This document shows, piece after piece, positions 1 to 7,210 of a stretch of 32,267 nucleotides of DNA. The notes beneath the pieces were generated by a model. The model ran no database searches. It was not told where the DNA came from and saw nothing but the letters and a program-made list of their open reading frames with translations. Numbering within the stretch: the first letter of the stretch is position 1; every line of letters begins with the position of its first letter. Origin of the DNA: Geosporobacter subterraneus DSM 17957 (GTDB lineage Bacteria; Bacillota; Clostridia; Peptostreptococcales; Thermotaleaceae); the NCBI RefSeq assembly GCF_900142145.1, contig NZ_FQZV01000044.1, positions 1 through 32,267 of the forward strand, written 5' to 3'. Made by a program: the position numbers and the translations under genes.

Positions 1-660
1 GAATTGGATCGGGTAGAACCTGAAATGGGAGCAGTAATTGCCCCCTATGATACCATTAAAGTGATCCGTATTGAAGAGAAATTAGTATCCGAGAAGGTAG
101 CCATTCCATATCAAAGCATCATCAAACACAATGACAGTTTGGATAAAGGAAAGGCGAATATTATTCAAAAAGGTAAAAACGGGGAAAAGCAAGTAGAGTA
201 CTTAGTTGTTTATGAAAATGGAGAAGTGGTTTCTAAAATCTTAAAGGAAGAAAAGATATTAGTGGCAGCAGAAAATGAAGTGATTGAGAAGGGAACTGCC
301 CAATATCTTGCCACTTCCAGAGGTTCTGTAAGATTTAGAAAAGTCATCCAAATGACATCAACCGCCTATGATGCCGGCTTTGAAAGTACCGGGAAAAGAC
401 CGGGAGATAAGTATTACGGCCTAACAAGAAGTGGTACGAAGGTAAGACCGGGGGTTGTAGCAGTAGATCCCAAAGTCATACCTTTGGGGACAAAGCTGTA
501 CATAAAATCTTTGGACAGCAGGTGGCCTGACTATGGATTCGCCATCGCAGAAGACACGGGCGGGGCCATAAAAGGCAATAAAGTCGATTTATATTTTGAA
601 GATTCACAGGATGTCAAGAAATATGGTCGAAGGAAAGTAGAAGTATATGTTTTAGAATAG
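1..660 (+). CDS. G5 and 3D domain protein (YabE-like), 5' end outside window
   Basis: The reading frame is open from base 1, so the gene starts upstream and only the last 219 residues are visible. The first ~100 residues fit a G5 domain, a cell-wall-associated beta fold. The last ~100 are a 3D domain, named for its three aspartates, seen here in VAVDP, AEDTGG and VDLYF. 3D domains share the double-psi barrel of MltA lytic transglycosylases and are found in peptidoglycan-acting proteins such as YabE and Rpf/Sps proteins. The missing N-terminus would normally carry a membrane anchor and DUF348 repeats. The gene lies immediately before rnmV and rsmA, the same order as yabE-rnmV-ksgA in Bacillus. 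Family call is firm; enzymatic activity is inferred. Confidence 0.88.
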   Translation, partial: ELDRVEPEMGAVIAPYDTIKVIRIEEKLVSEKVAIPYQSIIKHNDSLDKGKANIIQKGKNGEKQVEYLVVYENGEVVSKILKEEKILVAAENEVIEKGTAQYLATSRGSVRFRKVIQMTSTAYDAGFESTGKRPGDKYYGLTRSGTKVRPGVVAVDPKVIPLGTKLYIKSLDSRWPDYGFAIAEDTGGAIKGNKVDLYFEDSQDVKKYGRRKVEVYVLE

Positions 661-663
661 GGC

Positions 664-687
664 GGGCAGGGAAAATTTTCCCTGTCC
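664..687 (+). terminator. Palindromic hairpin after the 3D protein gene
   Basis: A 24-base near-perfect palindrome (GGGCAGGGAAAA / TTTTCCCTGTCC, one G-T pair) starts 4 bases after the stop codon. There is no proper T-run after it, so it may be a weak terminator or an RNA-stabilising hairpin. Confidence 0.45.
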
Positions 688-756
688 TAACTTGTTTTCA
701 CGGGGAAACTAAGATACAATGATTTAGAAATAAACTGAAGGAAGATGAGGGAGACT

Positions 757-1287
757 ATGATCAAGGAAGTTATTGTTGTGGAAGGAAGAGATGATGCCAT
801 TGCTGTGAAAAGAGCCGTAGATGCTGAGATCATTATCACCCATGGGTTTGGACTTACAGAAGAGACCATAGAAAGAATCTCTTTTGCACAGAAAAGAAAG
901 GGCGTTATCATTTTTACAGATCCGGATCATGCTGGGGAGAAGATTCGCAAGACCATTGCCAATAGGGTTTCGGGATGCAAGCATGCATTTTTGCCTAGAG
1001 AAGAAGCTATCAAGAATGATGATATCGGCATTGAAAATGCTTCCCCTAGCAGCATTATTGCAGCCTTGGAAAAGGCAAAAACTGAGCAGACGGAAAAGCG
1101 ACAGGAGTTTTCGCAGGCAGACATGCTAAAGCATGATTTACTGGGATCTGATCAGTCCGCCCGAAGGCGGGATGCACTTGGGAAGCTGTTAGGGATAGGC
1201 CATGGGAATGCAAAGCAATTCTTGAATCGGCTAAATCACTATGGGATTACGAGAGAAGAGTTTGAAGAGGCAGTAAAAAAACTTTAG
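757..1287 (+). CDS. rnmV: Ribonuclease M5 (5S rRNA maturation)
   Basis: RNase M5 cuts the 5S rRNA precursor on both sides of the mature sequence, acting on the ribosomal protein L18-bound RNA. The 176-residue protein has an N-terminal Toprim domain: the catalytic Glu in VVEGRDD at the start, then the metal-binding TDPDHAG with GEKIRK after it. The C-terminal half matches the family (GLGKLLGIGHGN-like segment LGKLLGIGHGN, then LNRLNHYGI). I chose ATG 757 over ATG 745. GAGGGA sits 4 bases upstream of 757 and the protein then begins MIKEVIVVEGRDD like its homologues; 745 has its purines almost touching the codon. The stop lies 16 bases before the rsmA start, so the two are probably cotranscribed. 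Confidence 0.93.
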   Translation: MIKEVIVVEGRDDAIAVKRAVDAEIIITHGFGLTEETIERISFAQKRKGVIIFTDPDHAGEKIRKTIANRVSGCKHAFLPREEAIKNDDIGIENASPSSIIAALEKAKTEQTEKRQEFSQADMLKHDLLGSDQSARRRDALGKLLGIGHGNAKQFLNRLNHYGITREEFEEAVKKL

Positions 1288-1303
1288 TAGAGTAGGGGAA
1301 TAC

Positions 1304-2170
1304 ATGGAAAGACTAATTTCGCCGAGAATAACCAAGGAAGTTGTCCAAAAATATGGATTCAAGTTCTCCAAGAGTTTGGGGCAGAACTTTTTAATTGATG
1401 AAAATATATTAAATAAAATCATAGATGGTGCATCCGTGACAAAGGAAGATTATGTTATAGAGGTAGGGCCAGGGATTGGTACACTTACCCAAGCCTTAGC
1501 AGATCAAGCAAAAGAGGTGGTGGCTGTAGAGATTGATAAGAGCCTGCTTCCCATTTTAGCTGAGACGCTGGGGCCTTGGGAAAATGTAAGTGTTGTGAAT
1601 GCGGATGTATTGAAGCTAGATTTGCATGAATTGATTCAGGAAAAGTTCGGAGGAGCTCCTGTCAAAGTGATTGCCAATCTACCCTATTATGTGACCACCC
1701 CAATTATCATGAAATTTCTAGAGGAAAGAGTGCCTTTAAAAAATATGGTGGTAATGATCCAGAAAGAGGTAGCCGATAGAATGCAGGCCAAGCCTGGTAC
1801 TAAGGATTATGGTGCCTTGTCTGTTGCCGTGCAGTATTATTGTGAACCCAAAATTATCACCCGCGTACCGCCCTCCGCCTTTATTCCCCAACCCAATGTT
1901 GAATCTACCGTGATACGCCTAACCCTATTGGAATCCCCGCGGGTAAAGGTTAAAGAAGAAGAAATTTTATTCCAAGTGGTGCGGGCTGCCTTTGGGAAAA
2001 GGAGAAAAACTCTGCTCAATGCCCTGTCCTCCAGCGACTTGGGGGTAGGTAAGGAACAGGTGAAGGACGCTTTGACTAAAGCCAAGATTGAAGAAAACCG
2101 CCGGGGTGAAACCCTTACCATAGAAGAATTCGGGATTTTGGCAGATGCTGTTGCAGAAGTAAAGTCCTAA
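1304..2170 (+). CDS. rsmA: 16S rRNA (adenine1518-N6/adenine1519-N6)-dimethyltransferase
   Basis: RsmA (KsgA) uses S-adenosylmethionine to dimethylate two neighbouring adenines in the terminal hairpin of 16S rRNA late in 30S assembly. Its loss gives kasugamycin resistance. At 288 residues it has the usual length. Visible motifs are the family opening FKFSKSLGQNFLID near residue 20, SAM-binding motif I (VIEVGPGIGTLT), the acidic end of strand 2 (VAVEID) and catalytic motif IV (NLPYYVTTP) near residue 125. The C-terminal part has AFGKRRKTLLNALS, typical of the family. The ATG is preceded by GTAGGGGA. It follows rnmV by 16 bases and ends at a strong terminator, closing the 3D-rnmV-rsmA unit. Confidence 0.97.
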   Translation: MERLISPRITKEVVQKYGFKFSKSLGQNFLIDENILNKIIDGASVTKEDYVIEVGPGIGTLTQALADQAKEVVAVEIDKSLLPILAETLGPWENVSVVNADVLKLDLHELIQEKFGGAPVKVIANLPYYVTTPIIMKFLEERVPLKNMVVMIQKEVADRMQAKPGTKDYGALSVAVQYYCEPKIITRVPPSAFIPQPNVESTVIRLTLLESPRVKVKEEEILFQVVRAAFGKRRKTLLNALSSSDLGVGKEQVKDALTKAKIEENRRGETLTIEEFGILADAVAEVKS

Positions 2171-2173
2171 TAT

Positions 2174-2202
2174 AATAAGCCTTAAATAGGCTTATTTTTT
2201 TT
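2174..2202 (+). terminator. Rho-independent terminator after rsmA
   Basis: Stem AATAAGCCT / AGGCTTATT (9 bp) with a 5-base loop TAAAT, followed by a run of T. It lies 3 bases past the rsmA stop. Confidence 0.9.
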
Positions 2203-2214
2203 GCCAAAAAGTAA

Positions 2215-2241
2215 ACTATTTATAAATGTAGACATATATTA
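2215..2241 (+). promoter_or_regulatory. Possible sigma-K-type promoter for the 504-residue protein
   Basis: CATATATTA at 2233-2241 matches the sigma-K -10 pattern CATAnnnTA, with an AC 16 bases upstream at 2215-2216. The -35 element is too short to carry weight and the DNA is AT-rich, so this is only suggestive. If real, the gene is a late mother-cell sporulation gene. Confidence 0.28.
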
Positions 2242-2270
2242 ATAATGAATGAAAAAAGGGGGAGGGTACT

Positions 2271-3785
2271 GTGGATTATAAGCGTTATCGCAGATATTTT
2301 ATCATACTGGATCGAGAAGATAGTGGCTTTGACAATAAACCGGGAAAAAGCCCTAAAGGATATACGAAAATAGAGATAAAAAACGGGAAAGGTTTACTTA
2401 GTCACTTTGTACAAAATCTTAAATACGATGAGAAGGATCCCTATATATATAGAGGATATCTAATAGGCACTGCAGAAAATCAGCTTATTTATGCTGACTG
2501 CGGCAGCATTGTGATTGACCAGCAGGGGAAAGGTGAGCTGAACTGGCGTTTTGATCCTCAAAATGTGGACGGGAAGGGAAATCCCATTGATGCTTTTAAT
2601 GTGATTGCCATTGTAGGGGAAAAGCTTGGGGCGGTATCTGCAGCAGTAACAGCACCTCTGGTTGGGTTCATGGATAAGAAAAAAGTTTCATGGAAAAATG
2701 CTTTTATGGGCAAGTTTTCTTCCAAAAGTCAAGGGGTAGAAGAGAAACCCGTAGAATCAATAGCGGAAAAACTAAATGTGGAGATTGAAAAAACAGAGGC
2801 AGAAGATATTCATTTGCTGAAGGGGATGGAATGGGATATTGAAAAGACTTCAGTTGCAGAAGCAGTGCCAGAAGAAATTATAGAAAAGGCTTCAGTTATA
2901 GAAGCTGCACCAGAGCAGAACATTGAAAAGGCTTTGGTTGTAGAAACAGCATCGGAAGAGAATCCGGCGGAGGATGCTCCTGAGGACTTAAAGGAAGAAG
3001 AGATTATAGAAAAGGCTGAAATAAGGGATGTAGATGAAGAAAAAAAACAGAGTCCGGAAAACCTATATCCTTTAGAATCCATATTTGAAAAGCCTATAGA
3101 AGAAATGGAAGTAAAAACAGTAAAAATCGAGGAAGAGCAGACCGCTGAAGAACCGAAGACATCAAAGGCTGAAGCGGCAGAGGGAAAAAAAGAAGAGCAG
3201 GAAGTTCATCAGACGGCACCGCCCCACAGAGGGATTTTCAACCAATATCAGAATCTTGAATCTGAGCAGATGAAATATTATCGAACAAAGACTTCTCCCC
3301 ACTACAATCAACAGAACTTTAAGATGGCTGTCAACTATGTGAAAAATATACTTAAGCATTATGAAAAGACAGAACCCTTTGAGAGCAACCTAGAAGGATA
3401 TCAATGGTGGAAGGTTCCCAGCAGTCCTCAAACTATGCAGCGAGGATTTCCGCCTTTCTATGGTTATGTTTCCAACATGTACACCTATTATCCTTATATG
3501 AACTATATGACAGGCTATCCGGATTTGATCTACAAATACCAGCATTATATTTTTGGATTAAAGGTTGATGAGAATGATGAGCCAGTCTATTTCGTATATG
3601 GGGTTCCGGGAAAATTCGCGCTTAGTGAACAGCCTTATGAGGGAATGACGGGATTTGTCTACTGGCATTCTATGCAGGATAAGGAAGCTAAATTAGGGGA
3701 CTATGGGTATTGGATTCTTCATATAGATGCCAGAACCGGAAGCGTAGCAATGCCGCTGAAACCAACGCCGCCACCAGGATATTAA
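2271..3785 (+). CDS. Conserved clostridial protein with acidic degenerate-repeat linker, function unknown
   Basis: I recognise the type but not a function. The start is GTG 2271 behind GGGGGAGGG. The N-terminal ~120 residues form one domain (RYFIILDREDSGF, later GYLIGTAEN), of a kind I associate with clostridial hypothetical proteins. Residues ~150-320 are a low-complexity Glu/Lys/Ala linker with a loose repeat of the form EKA-x-V-x-E-A-x-P-E-x-x-I. The C-terminal ~160 residues are a second compact domain rich in Tyr, Trp and Pro (EGYQWWKVP, YYPYMNYM, YFVYGVPGKF, GYWILHIDARTG). There is no signal peptide and no membrane segment. It is flanked by terminators, so it is a single-gene unit. A spore-envelope role would fit the possible sigma-K site but is a guess. 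Confidence 0.8.
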   Translation: MDYKRYRRYFIILDREDSGFDNKPGKSPKGYTKIEIKNGKGLLSHFVQNLKYDEKDPYIYRGYLIGTAENQLIYADCGSIVIDQQGKGELNWRFDPQNVDGKGNPIDAFNVIAIVGEKLGAVSAAVTAPLVGFMDKKKVSWKNAFMGKFSSKSQGVEEKPVESIAEKLNVEIEKTEAEDIHLLKGMEWDIEKTSVAEAVPEEIIEKASVIEAAPEQNIEKALVVETASEENPAEDAPEDLKEEEIIEKAEIRDVDEEKKQSPENLYPLESIFEKPIEEMEVKTVKIEEEQTAEEPKTSKAEAAEGKKEEQEVHQTAPPHRGIFNQYQNLESEQMKYYRTKTSPHYNQQNFKMAVNYVKNILKHYEKTEPFESNLEGYQWWKVPSSPQTMQRGFPPFYGYVSNMYTYYPYMNYMTGYPDLIYKYQHYIFGLKVDENDEPVYFVYGVPGKFALSEQPYEGMTGFVYWHSMQDKEAKLGDYGYWILHIDARTGSVAMPLKPTPPPGY

Positions 3786-3794
3786 CACAGCAGA

Positions 3795-3819
3795 GGCACA
3801 CCGAAAGGTGTGCCCTTGT
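3795..3819. terminator. Hairpin between convergent genes
   Basis: Perfect 8-bp stem GGCACACC / GGTGTGCC closed by a GAAA tetraloop, lying between the convergent 504-residue protein and ferritin-like genes. The T-run is weak on both strands, but position and stability suit a shared terminator. Confidence 0.6.
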
Positions 3820-3825
3820 CATTGA

Positions 3826-4329
3826 CTAAAAAGGAGCGAAGGCAGCATCATGCCAGGTGCTTTCCATAAGACTCCTGTATTCCTGATAAAAGAATCGTTC
3901 ATGATCCTCTTCCATGGTGATAAGGGCCTGAAGAATTTTCCTGCCATTTTCATCCTCTGTTTTCTCTAAAGCCTTTCTGTAAAACTCAGCAAAATCATGC
4001 TCAATCAGATAAGCCATCCGCATAATGGCTAAATCGGAAACGGCGGAACTCAGTCGTTCTCCATCAAACTTTTCTTCTTCTTGGGCCGATTGAAAAATGG
4101 TATTGCTCCCAAGGGCTAAACTATCCGGGTCAGACCAGCTTTCCCCCTTTGAAATTTTTTCATATTCCTTTGCCAGAATATTATAGTGATCCTCCTCTGC
4201 TTTAACTAAATTCTCGAAAATTGCCTTTGTTTTGTTGTTATGTATCTGATCCTTGAAACTGGCATAAAATTGCTGTCCCTTTTTCTCCATTTCCATGGCA
4301 TACTGCAGGATTTGCAATGCATTTTCCAA
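3826..4329 (-). CDS. Ferritin-like diiron (rubrerythrin-type) protein
   Basis: The 167-residue protein is all-helical and carries the repeated diiron ligand pattern of the ferritin/rubrerythrin superfamily: a Glu in AMEMEKKGQQFY, EEDH in the second helix, EHDFAEFY in the third and EEDH in the fourth. There is no C-terminal rubredoxin CxxC pair, so it is the erythrin-only form. Likely roles are peroxide reduction or iron handling in the cytoplasm. The start is set by the ribosome-binding site: an ideal GGAGGTGA at 4335-4342 sits 5 bases from TTG 4329. The in-frame ATG-ATG at 4342-4347 overlaps that SD and has none of its own. Substrate is not decidable. Confidence 0.82.
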   Translation of the reverse strand: MENALQILQYAMEMEKKGQQFYASFKDQIHNNKTKAIFENLVKAEEDHYNILAKEYEKISKGESWSDPDSLALGSNTIFQSAQEEEKFDGERLSSAVSDLAIMRMAYLIEHDFAEFYRKALEKTEDENGRKILQALITMEEDHERFFYQEYRSLMESTWHDAAFAPF

Positions 4330-4402
4330 AAACGTCACCTCCATCATTTATTTATCCAATATATACCCTTATGCTTTCCGATAAAAACACAACATAGCTG
4401 CA

Positions 4403-4408
4403 TATAAT
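4403..4408 (+). promoter_or_regulatory. -10 element upstream of the M14 carboxypeptidase
   Basis: A perfect TATAAT lies 22 bases before the TTG start. The -35 position (GATAAA) is poor, so only the -10 is claimed. Confidence 0.45.
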
Positions 4409-4429
4409 AGGCTATAAGAGGTGATTCTT

Positions 4430-5446
4430 TTGCAAAAAATTTTTTTGCTCATTTTGATAATTTCTATAGCAATATCAGGAGCCGGATGTGATTCTAGTTA
4501 TGCAACGAAAAAGAGAATAACAAAGGAACAGGATAGGATCGTGACGGGAAAACTTAAATATGACTATGATGTAATGGAGAAAGACCTAAGAGCTTTACGG
4601 CGGAAGTATGGTGAGGCTATATCCTATACTTCTATCGGAAAGTCTGTGGAAGGGAGGGAGCTTTATGCAGTAAAAATTGGAAAAGGAGACCAAAAGCTTC
4701 TTGTAGTAGGCAGTGTACATGCAAGGGAATGGATGACTTCGTATTTGCTGATGAACCTTTTAGAGCTTTACCTGGAAGCGGGACAAGAAGGGAAAAGAGT
4801 GGGCGCATACAATATTCGCAAGATGCTCCAGGATGCTACTATTACTTTTGTTCCCATGCTAAACCCCGATGGCGTAGATTTAGTGCTCAACGGGGTGGGA
4901 GATAGGGACAAGGCATCACTGATGCATATGAATGAGAATATAGAAGATTTTTCAAGATGGAAAGCCAACATAGCAGGGGTAGATCTCAATCGTCAGTTTA
5001 ATGCAGATTGGGCCGATACCGTCAGCAAAGAAGCACCTTCCTTCGAGAATTATAAAGGAGAAAGCTATCTGGATCAGCCGGAGAGTCAAGCCTTAGCGGC
5101 TTTAGCAGAGCAAGAGGATTTTGATATCACAGCAGCGTACCATCTAAGCGGATCTGTGATTTTTTGGTATTATCATCAGGAAGGTGCAAATTATCGCCGG
5201 GATTTAAGAATTGCCCGTAGAATTCGATGGATTACCGGCTACAAGCTAGTGAAGGAAAAAGATAGCGACGAGGTTGCCGCAGGATTTAAGGATTGGTTTG
5301 TGAAAGTCTACAAAAGGCCGGGCTATACCATTGAAATCGGGGATAAGCGTTATGACGAGATTGTGGTGGAGGATATAAGCCGGTTTGTACGAGAGAACCG
5401 CAAAGTGATTCCCTATTTGGCAAAGGAAGCAAAAAAAATTAAGTGA
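4430..5446 (+). CDS. M14 family zinc carboxypeptidase, secreted, possibly a lipoprotein
   Basis: The protein has the full M14 active site: zinc ligands H97 and E100 in SVHAREW, the third zinc ligand H238 in AAYHLSGS, the substrate-binding Asn-Arg in VDLNRQFN, and catalytic E302 in YTIEIGD. The segment SIGKSVEGRELYAVKIG is typical of the bacterial branch that includes gamma-D-glutamyl-diaminoacyl peptidases, so cell-wall peptides are a likely substrate, but this is inference. The N-terminus is a hydrophobic signal ending SGAGC, which fits a relaxed lipobox with Cys 20 as lipid site. GAGGTGA at 4419-4425 is the SD for TTG 4430, so the in-frame GTG 4421 inside that SD is unlikely to be the start. 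Single gene, head-to-head with the ferritin-like gene. Confidence 0.85.
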   Translation: MQKIFLLILIISIAISGAGCDSSYATKKRITKEQDRIVTGKLKYDYDVMEKDLRALRRKYGEAISYTSIGKSVEGRELYAVKIGKGDQKLLVVGSVHAREWMTSYLLMNLLELYLEAGQEGKRVGAYNIRKMLQDATITFVPMLNPDGVDLVLNGVGDRDKASLMHMNENIEDFSRWKANIAGVDLNRQFNADWADTVSKEAPSFENYKGESYLDQPESQALAALAEQEDFDITAAYHLSGSVIFWYYHQEGANYRRDLRIARRIRWITGYKLVKEKDSDEVAAGFKDWFVKVYKRPGYTIEIGDKRYDEIVVEDISRFVRENRKVIPYLAKEAKKIK

Positions 5447-5585
5447 AAAAGTTCTGCGATAAAGGGGGAAATCTTTGAAAACCTTTGCAAATTCAAATAT
5501 TCAGTTTAATAAGAGTTAAAAAAAAGTTATTGCAAAAAACATGAAAAATAAACGCTTTCAAATGATTTTAAATATTCAAACTATA

Positions 5586-5614
5586 TTTACATTAAAGTGA
5601 TGCTGTGCTAAAAT
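5586..5614 (+). promoter_or_regulatory. Sigma-A promoter for amtB
   Basis: TTTACA (5586-5591), a 17-base spacer, then TAAAAT (5609-5614). Transcription would begin near 5621, leaving a leader of about 285 nt before amtB. Confidence 0.65.
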
Positions 5615-5620
5615 GGCTTT

Positions 5621-5906
5621 ATATTTAAATCAAATAGGTCATTGCTTACAAATCATGGGAAGAAAAAAGCCTTTTGTTCAAAAAACGGTGAGTCACCGCA
5701 ATGATGCTTCCTTGATAAAAGACAGCCAGGGCAGAGGATCATACAAATAATCGAGCCAGTAGGACAGGAGAGAGTGTATACATTATACAATGCACAATTT
5801 TATAAATATGAGAGAGAGGTGAGAAAAAGATGGGGCAGAAACCTGAGACAGACCAGAAAAAGAATAGTGGCGGATAGAATGGGATAAGAAAAAGGAGGAA
5901 TTTAGA
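5621..5906 (+). other. Long untranslated leader of amtB
   Basis: The whole 5447-5906 gap has no convincing ORF. After the promoter the leader contains the short hairpin CGGTG-AGT-CACCG (5686-5698) and an inverted repeat TGTATA-CAT-TATACA (5775-5789). It also holds purine-rich runs, and ends in AAGGAGG, the amtB SD. I could not match it to a riboswitch class and there is no obvious terminator in it. Leaders of nitrogen genes in clostridia can be targets of ANTAR-type antiterminators, but I did not find a convincing pair of hexaloop hairpins. Confidence 0.4.
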
Positions 5907-6902
5907 ATGGAATATAGTGTAGCTGTAGATACAGTATGGGTTTTAGTTGCGACGGCATTGGTGTTCTTTATGCAAGCAGGCTTTGCCATGGTAGAAACCG
6001 GATTTACCCGAGCAAAAAACGCAGGAAATATTATCATGAAAAATCTAATGGACTTTTCTGTAGGTACTATTATGTTTTGGGTTGTAGGATTTAGTATCAT
6101 GTTTGGAAGTGATTTGGGCGGATGGATCGGACAACTGGATTTCTTATCCCAGGGTACCTATGAACATCTGGAATTGGGAATTCCAAAGGAGGCTTTCCTG
6201 ATTTTCCAAACAGTATTTTGTGCTACTGCAGCAACGATTGTATCAGGAGCGGTGGCAGAACGAACAAAGTTTATATCCTACCTTATTTTTAGTCTGATCA
6301 TTAGTGCCTTGATCTATCCTATTGCAGGTCACTGGATTTGGGGTGGAGGATGGTTAGCTGAAAGAGGCTTCCATGATTTTGCTGGTTCTACAGCAGTACA
6401 TTCTATAGGGGGATGGGCAGCCTTGATGGGTGCATGGATTGTTGGACCCCGCATCGGTAAATACACAAAGGATGGAAAGAGCAATGCCATTGCAGGACAC
6501 AGCTTGACCCTGGGTGCATTAGGTGTATTTATTCTATGGTTTGGCTGGTTTGGATTCAATCCCGGATCGACCCTTTCGGGCATGGACGCTGAAGGAATCG
6601 CCCACATATTTGTGACCACCAATCTGTCTGCGGCAGCAGCAGCCTCAGTTACTATGCTTGTGACTTGGTTTAAATATGGTAAGCCCGATGTCAGTATAAC
6701 CCTTAATGGTGCCTTAGGGGGGTTGGTTGCCATTACGGCAGGGACTGATGCTGTAGGAGCGGGCAGTGCGGCTGTGATTGGAGCCCTGACAGGTGTAGTC
6801 ATCGTATATGCCATTGAATTCATTGACAAGGTTTTAAAGATAGATGATCCAGTGGGTGCTATTGGTGTTCACGGTGTTTGTGGAGCCCTTGGGACCATCT
6901 AG
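5907..6902 (+). CDS. amtB: Ammonium transporter AmtB, C-terminally truncated
   Basis: The protein is an Amt/Mep/Rh channel for ammonium. It keeps the first ~9 of 11 membrane helices, the motif AGHWIWGGGWL, and both twin histidines of the pore (H165 in STAVHSIGGW, H322 in GVHGVCGALG). It stops at residue 331, directly after GALGTI. Family members run roughly 400-450 residues, so the last helices and the cytoplasmic tail that PII binds are missing. Two bases after the TAG the sequence is already inside a PII gene in another frame. Simplest reading: one deletion removed the amtB 3' end, the intergenic DNA and the PII 5' end. Promoter and SD are intact, so it may be transcribed, but a working channel is doubtful. 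A sequencing or assembly artefact remains possible. Confidence 0.9.
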   Translation: MEYSVAVDTVWVLVATALVFFMQAGFAMVETGFTRAKNAGNIIMKNLMDFSVGTIMFWVVGFSIMFGSDLGGWIGQLDFLSQGTYEHLELGIPKEAFLIFQTVFCATAATIVSGAVAERTKFISYLIFSLIISALIYPIAGHWIWGGGWLAERGFHDFAGSTAVHSIGGWAALMGAWIVGPRIGKYTKDGKSNAIAGHSLTLGALGVFILWFGWFGFNPGSTLSGMDAEGIAHIFVTTNLSAAAAASVTMLVTWFKYGKPDVSITLNGALGGLVAITAGTDAVGAGSAAVIGALTGVVIVYAIEFIDKVLKIDDPVGAIGVHGVCGALGTI

Positions 6903-7162
6903 GAATGACGGTTACACAAGTACTTGGCTCAGGCATGCAAAAGGGGAAGACGGAGAGCTACCGAGGGGTTCCTTTTACAGTAGATTTACTGCCGAAGGTA
7001 AAGGTCGAGATTGTGGTTTGTGAAGTACCTGTGGAGGAAGTGGTTAGAACAGCACGCAGGGTTCTAAATACAGGGAACATTGGAGACGGTAAAATATTTA
7101 TTTATGAGATTGCCAATGCAGTTCGGATTAGAACGGGAGAAGAAGGAGCAGATGCAATATAG
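6903..7162 (+). pseudogene. Nitrogen regulatory protein PII (GlnK/GlnB), 5'-truncated remnant
   Basis: From GMTVTQVLG onward this is clearly PII: the T-loop with its Tyr (QKGKTESYRGV), LLPKVKVEIVV, the B-loop GNIGDGKIF and the C-loop AVRIRTGEEG. The first ~35 residues (beta1 and helix A) are absent and replaced by the end of amtB in another frame. ATG 6905 lies two bases after the amtB stop, so an ~85-residue fragment could be made by translational coupling. An in-frame ATG at 6878 inside amtB would add only nine foreign residues. Without beta1 and helix A the trimer should not form. In an intact locus GlnK blocks AmtB when nitrogen is plentiful. Strong terminator follows. Confidence 0.88.
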
Positions 7163-7163
7163 T

Positions 7164-7193
7164 AAAAAAGACTAGGGAAACCTAGTCTTTTTT
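7164..7193. terminator. Bidirectional terminator
   Basis: 12-bp stem AAAAAGACTAGG / CCTAGTCTTTTT with a GAAA loop. A-run on the left and T-run on the right serve both the amtB-PII unit and the convergent rhodanese-like gene. Confidence 0.9.
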
Positions 7194-7210
7194 CATAGAA
7201 GAACCGATTG

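Noticed and set aside
5775-5789. TGTATACATTATACA as a GlnR/TnrA site upstream of amtB
   Set aside because: Length is 15, while the TnrA/GlnR pattern needs TGTNA-N7-TNACA at 17 bases, and it lies inside the leader, not at the promoter.
5621-5906. Known riboswitch in the amtB leader
   Set aside because: No match by eye to c-di-GMP, SAM, cobalamin, guanidine or glutamine-type cores, and no ANTAR double hexaloop pair.
6329-6829. 166-codon minus-strand ORF opposite amtB
   Set aside because: Antisense shadow of amtB with low-complexity composition.
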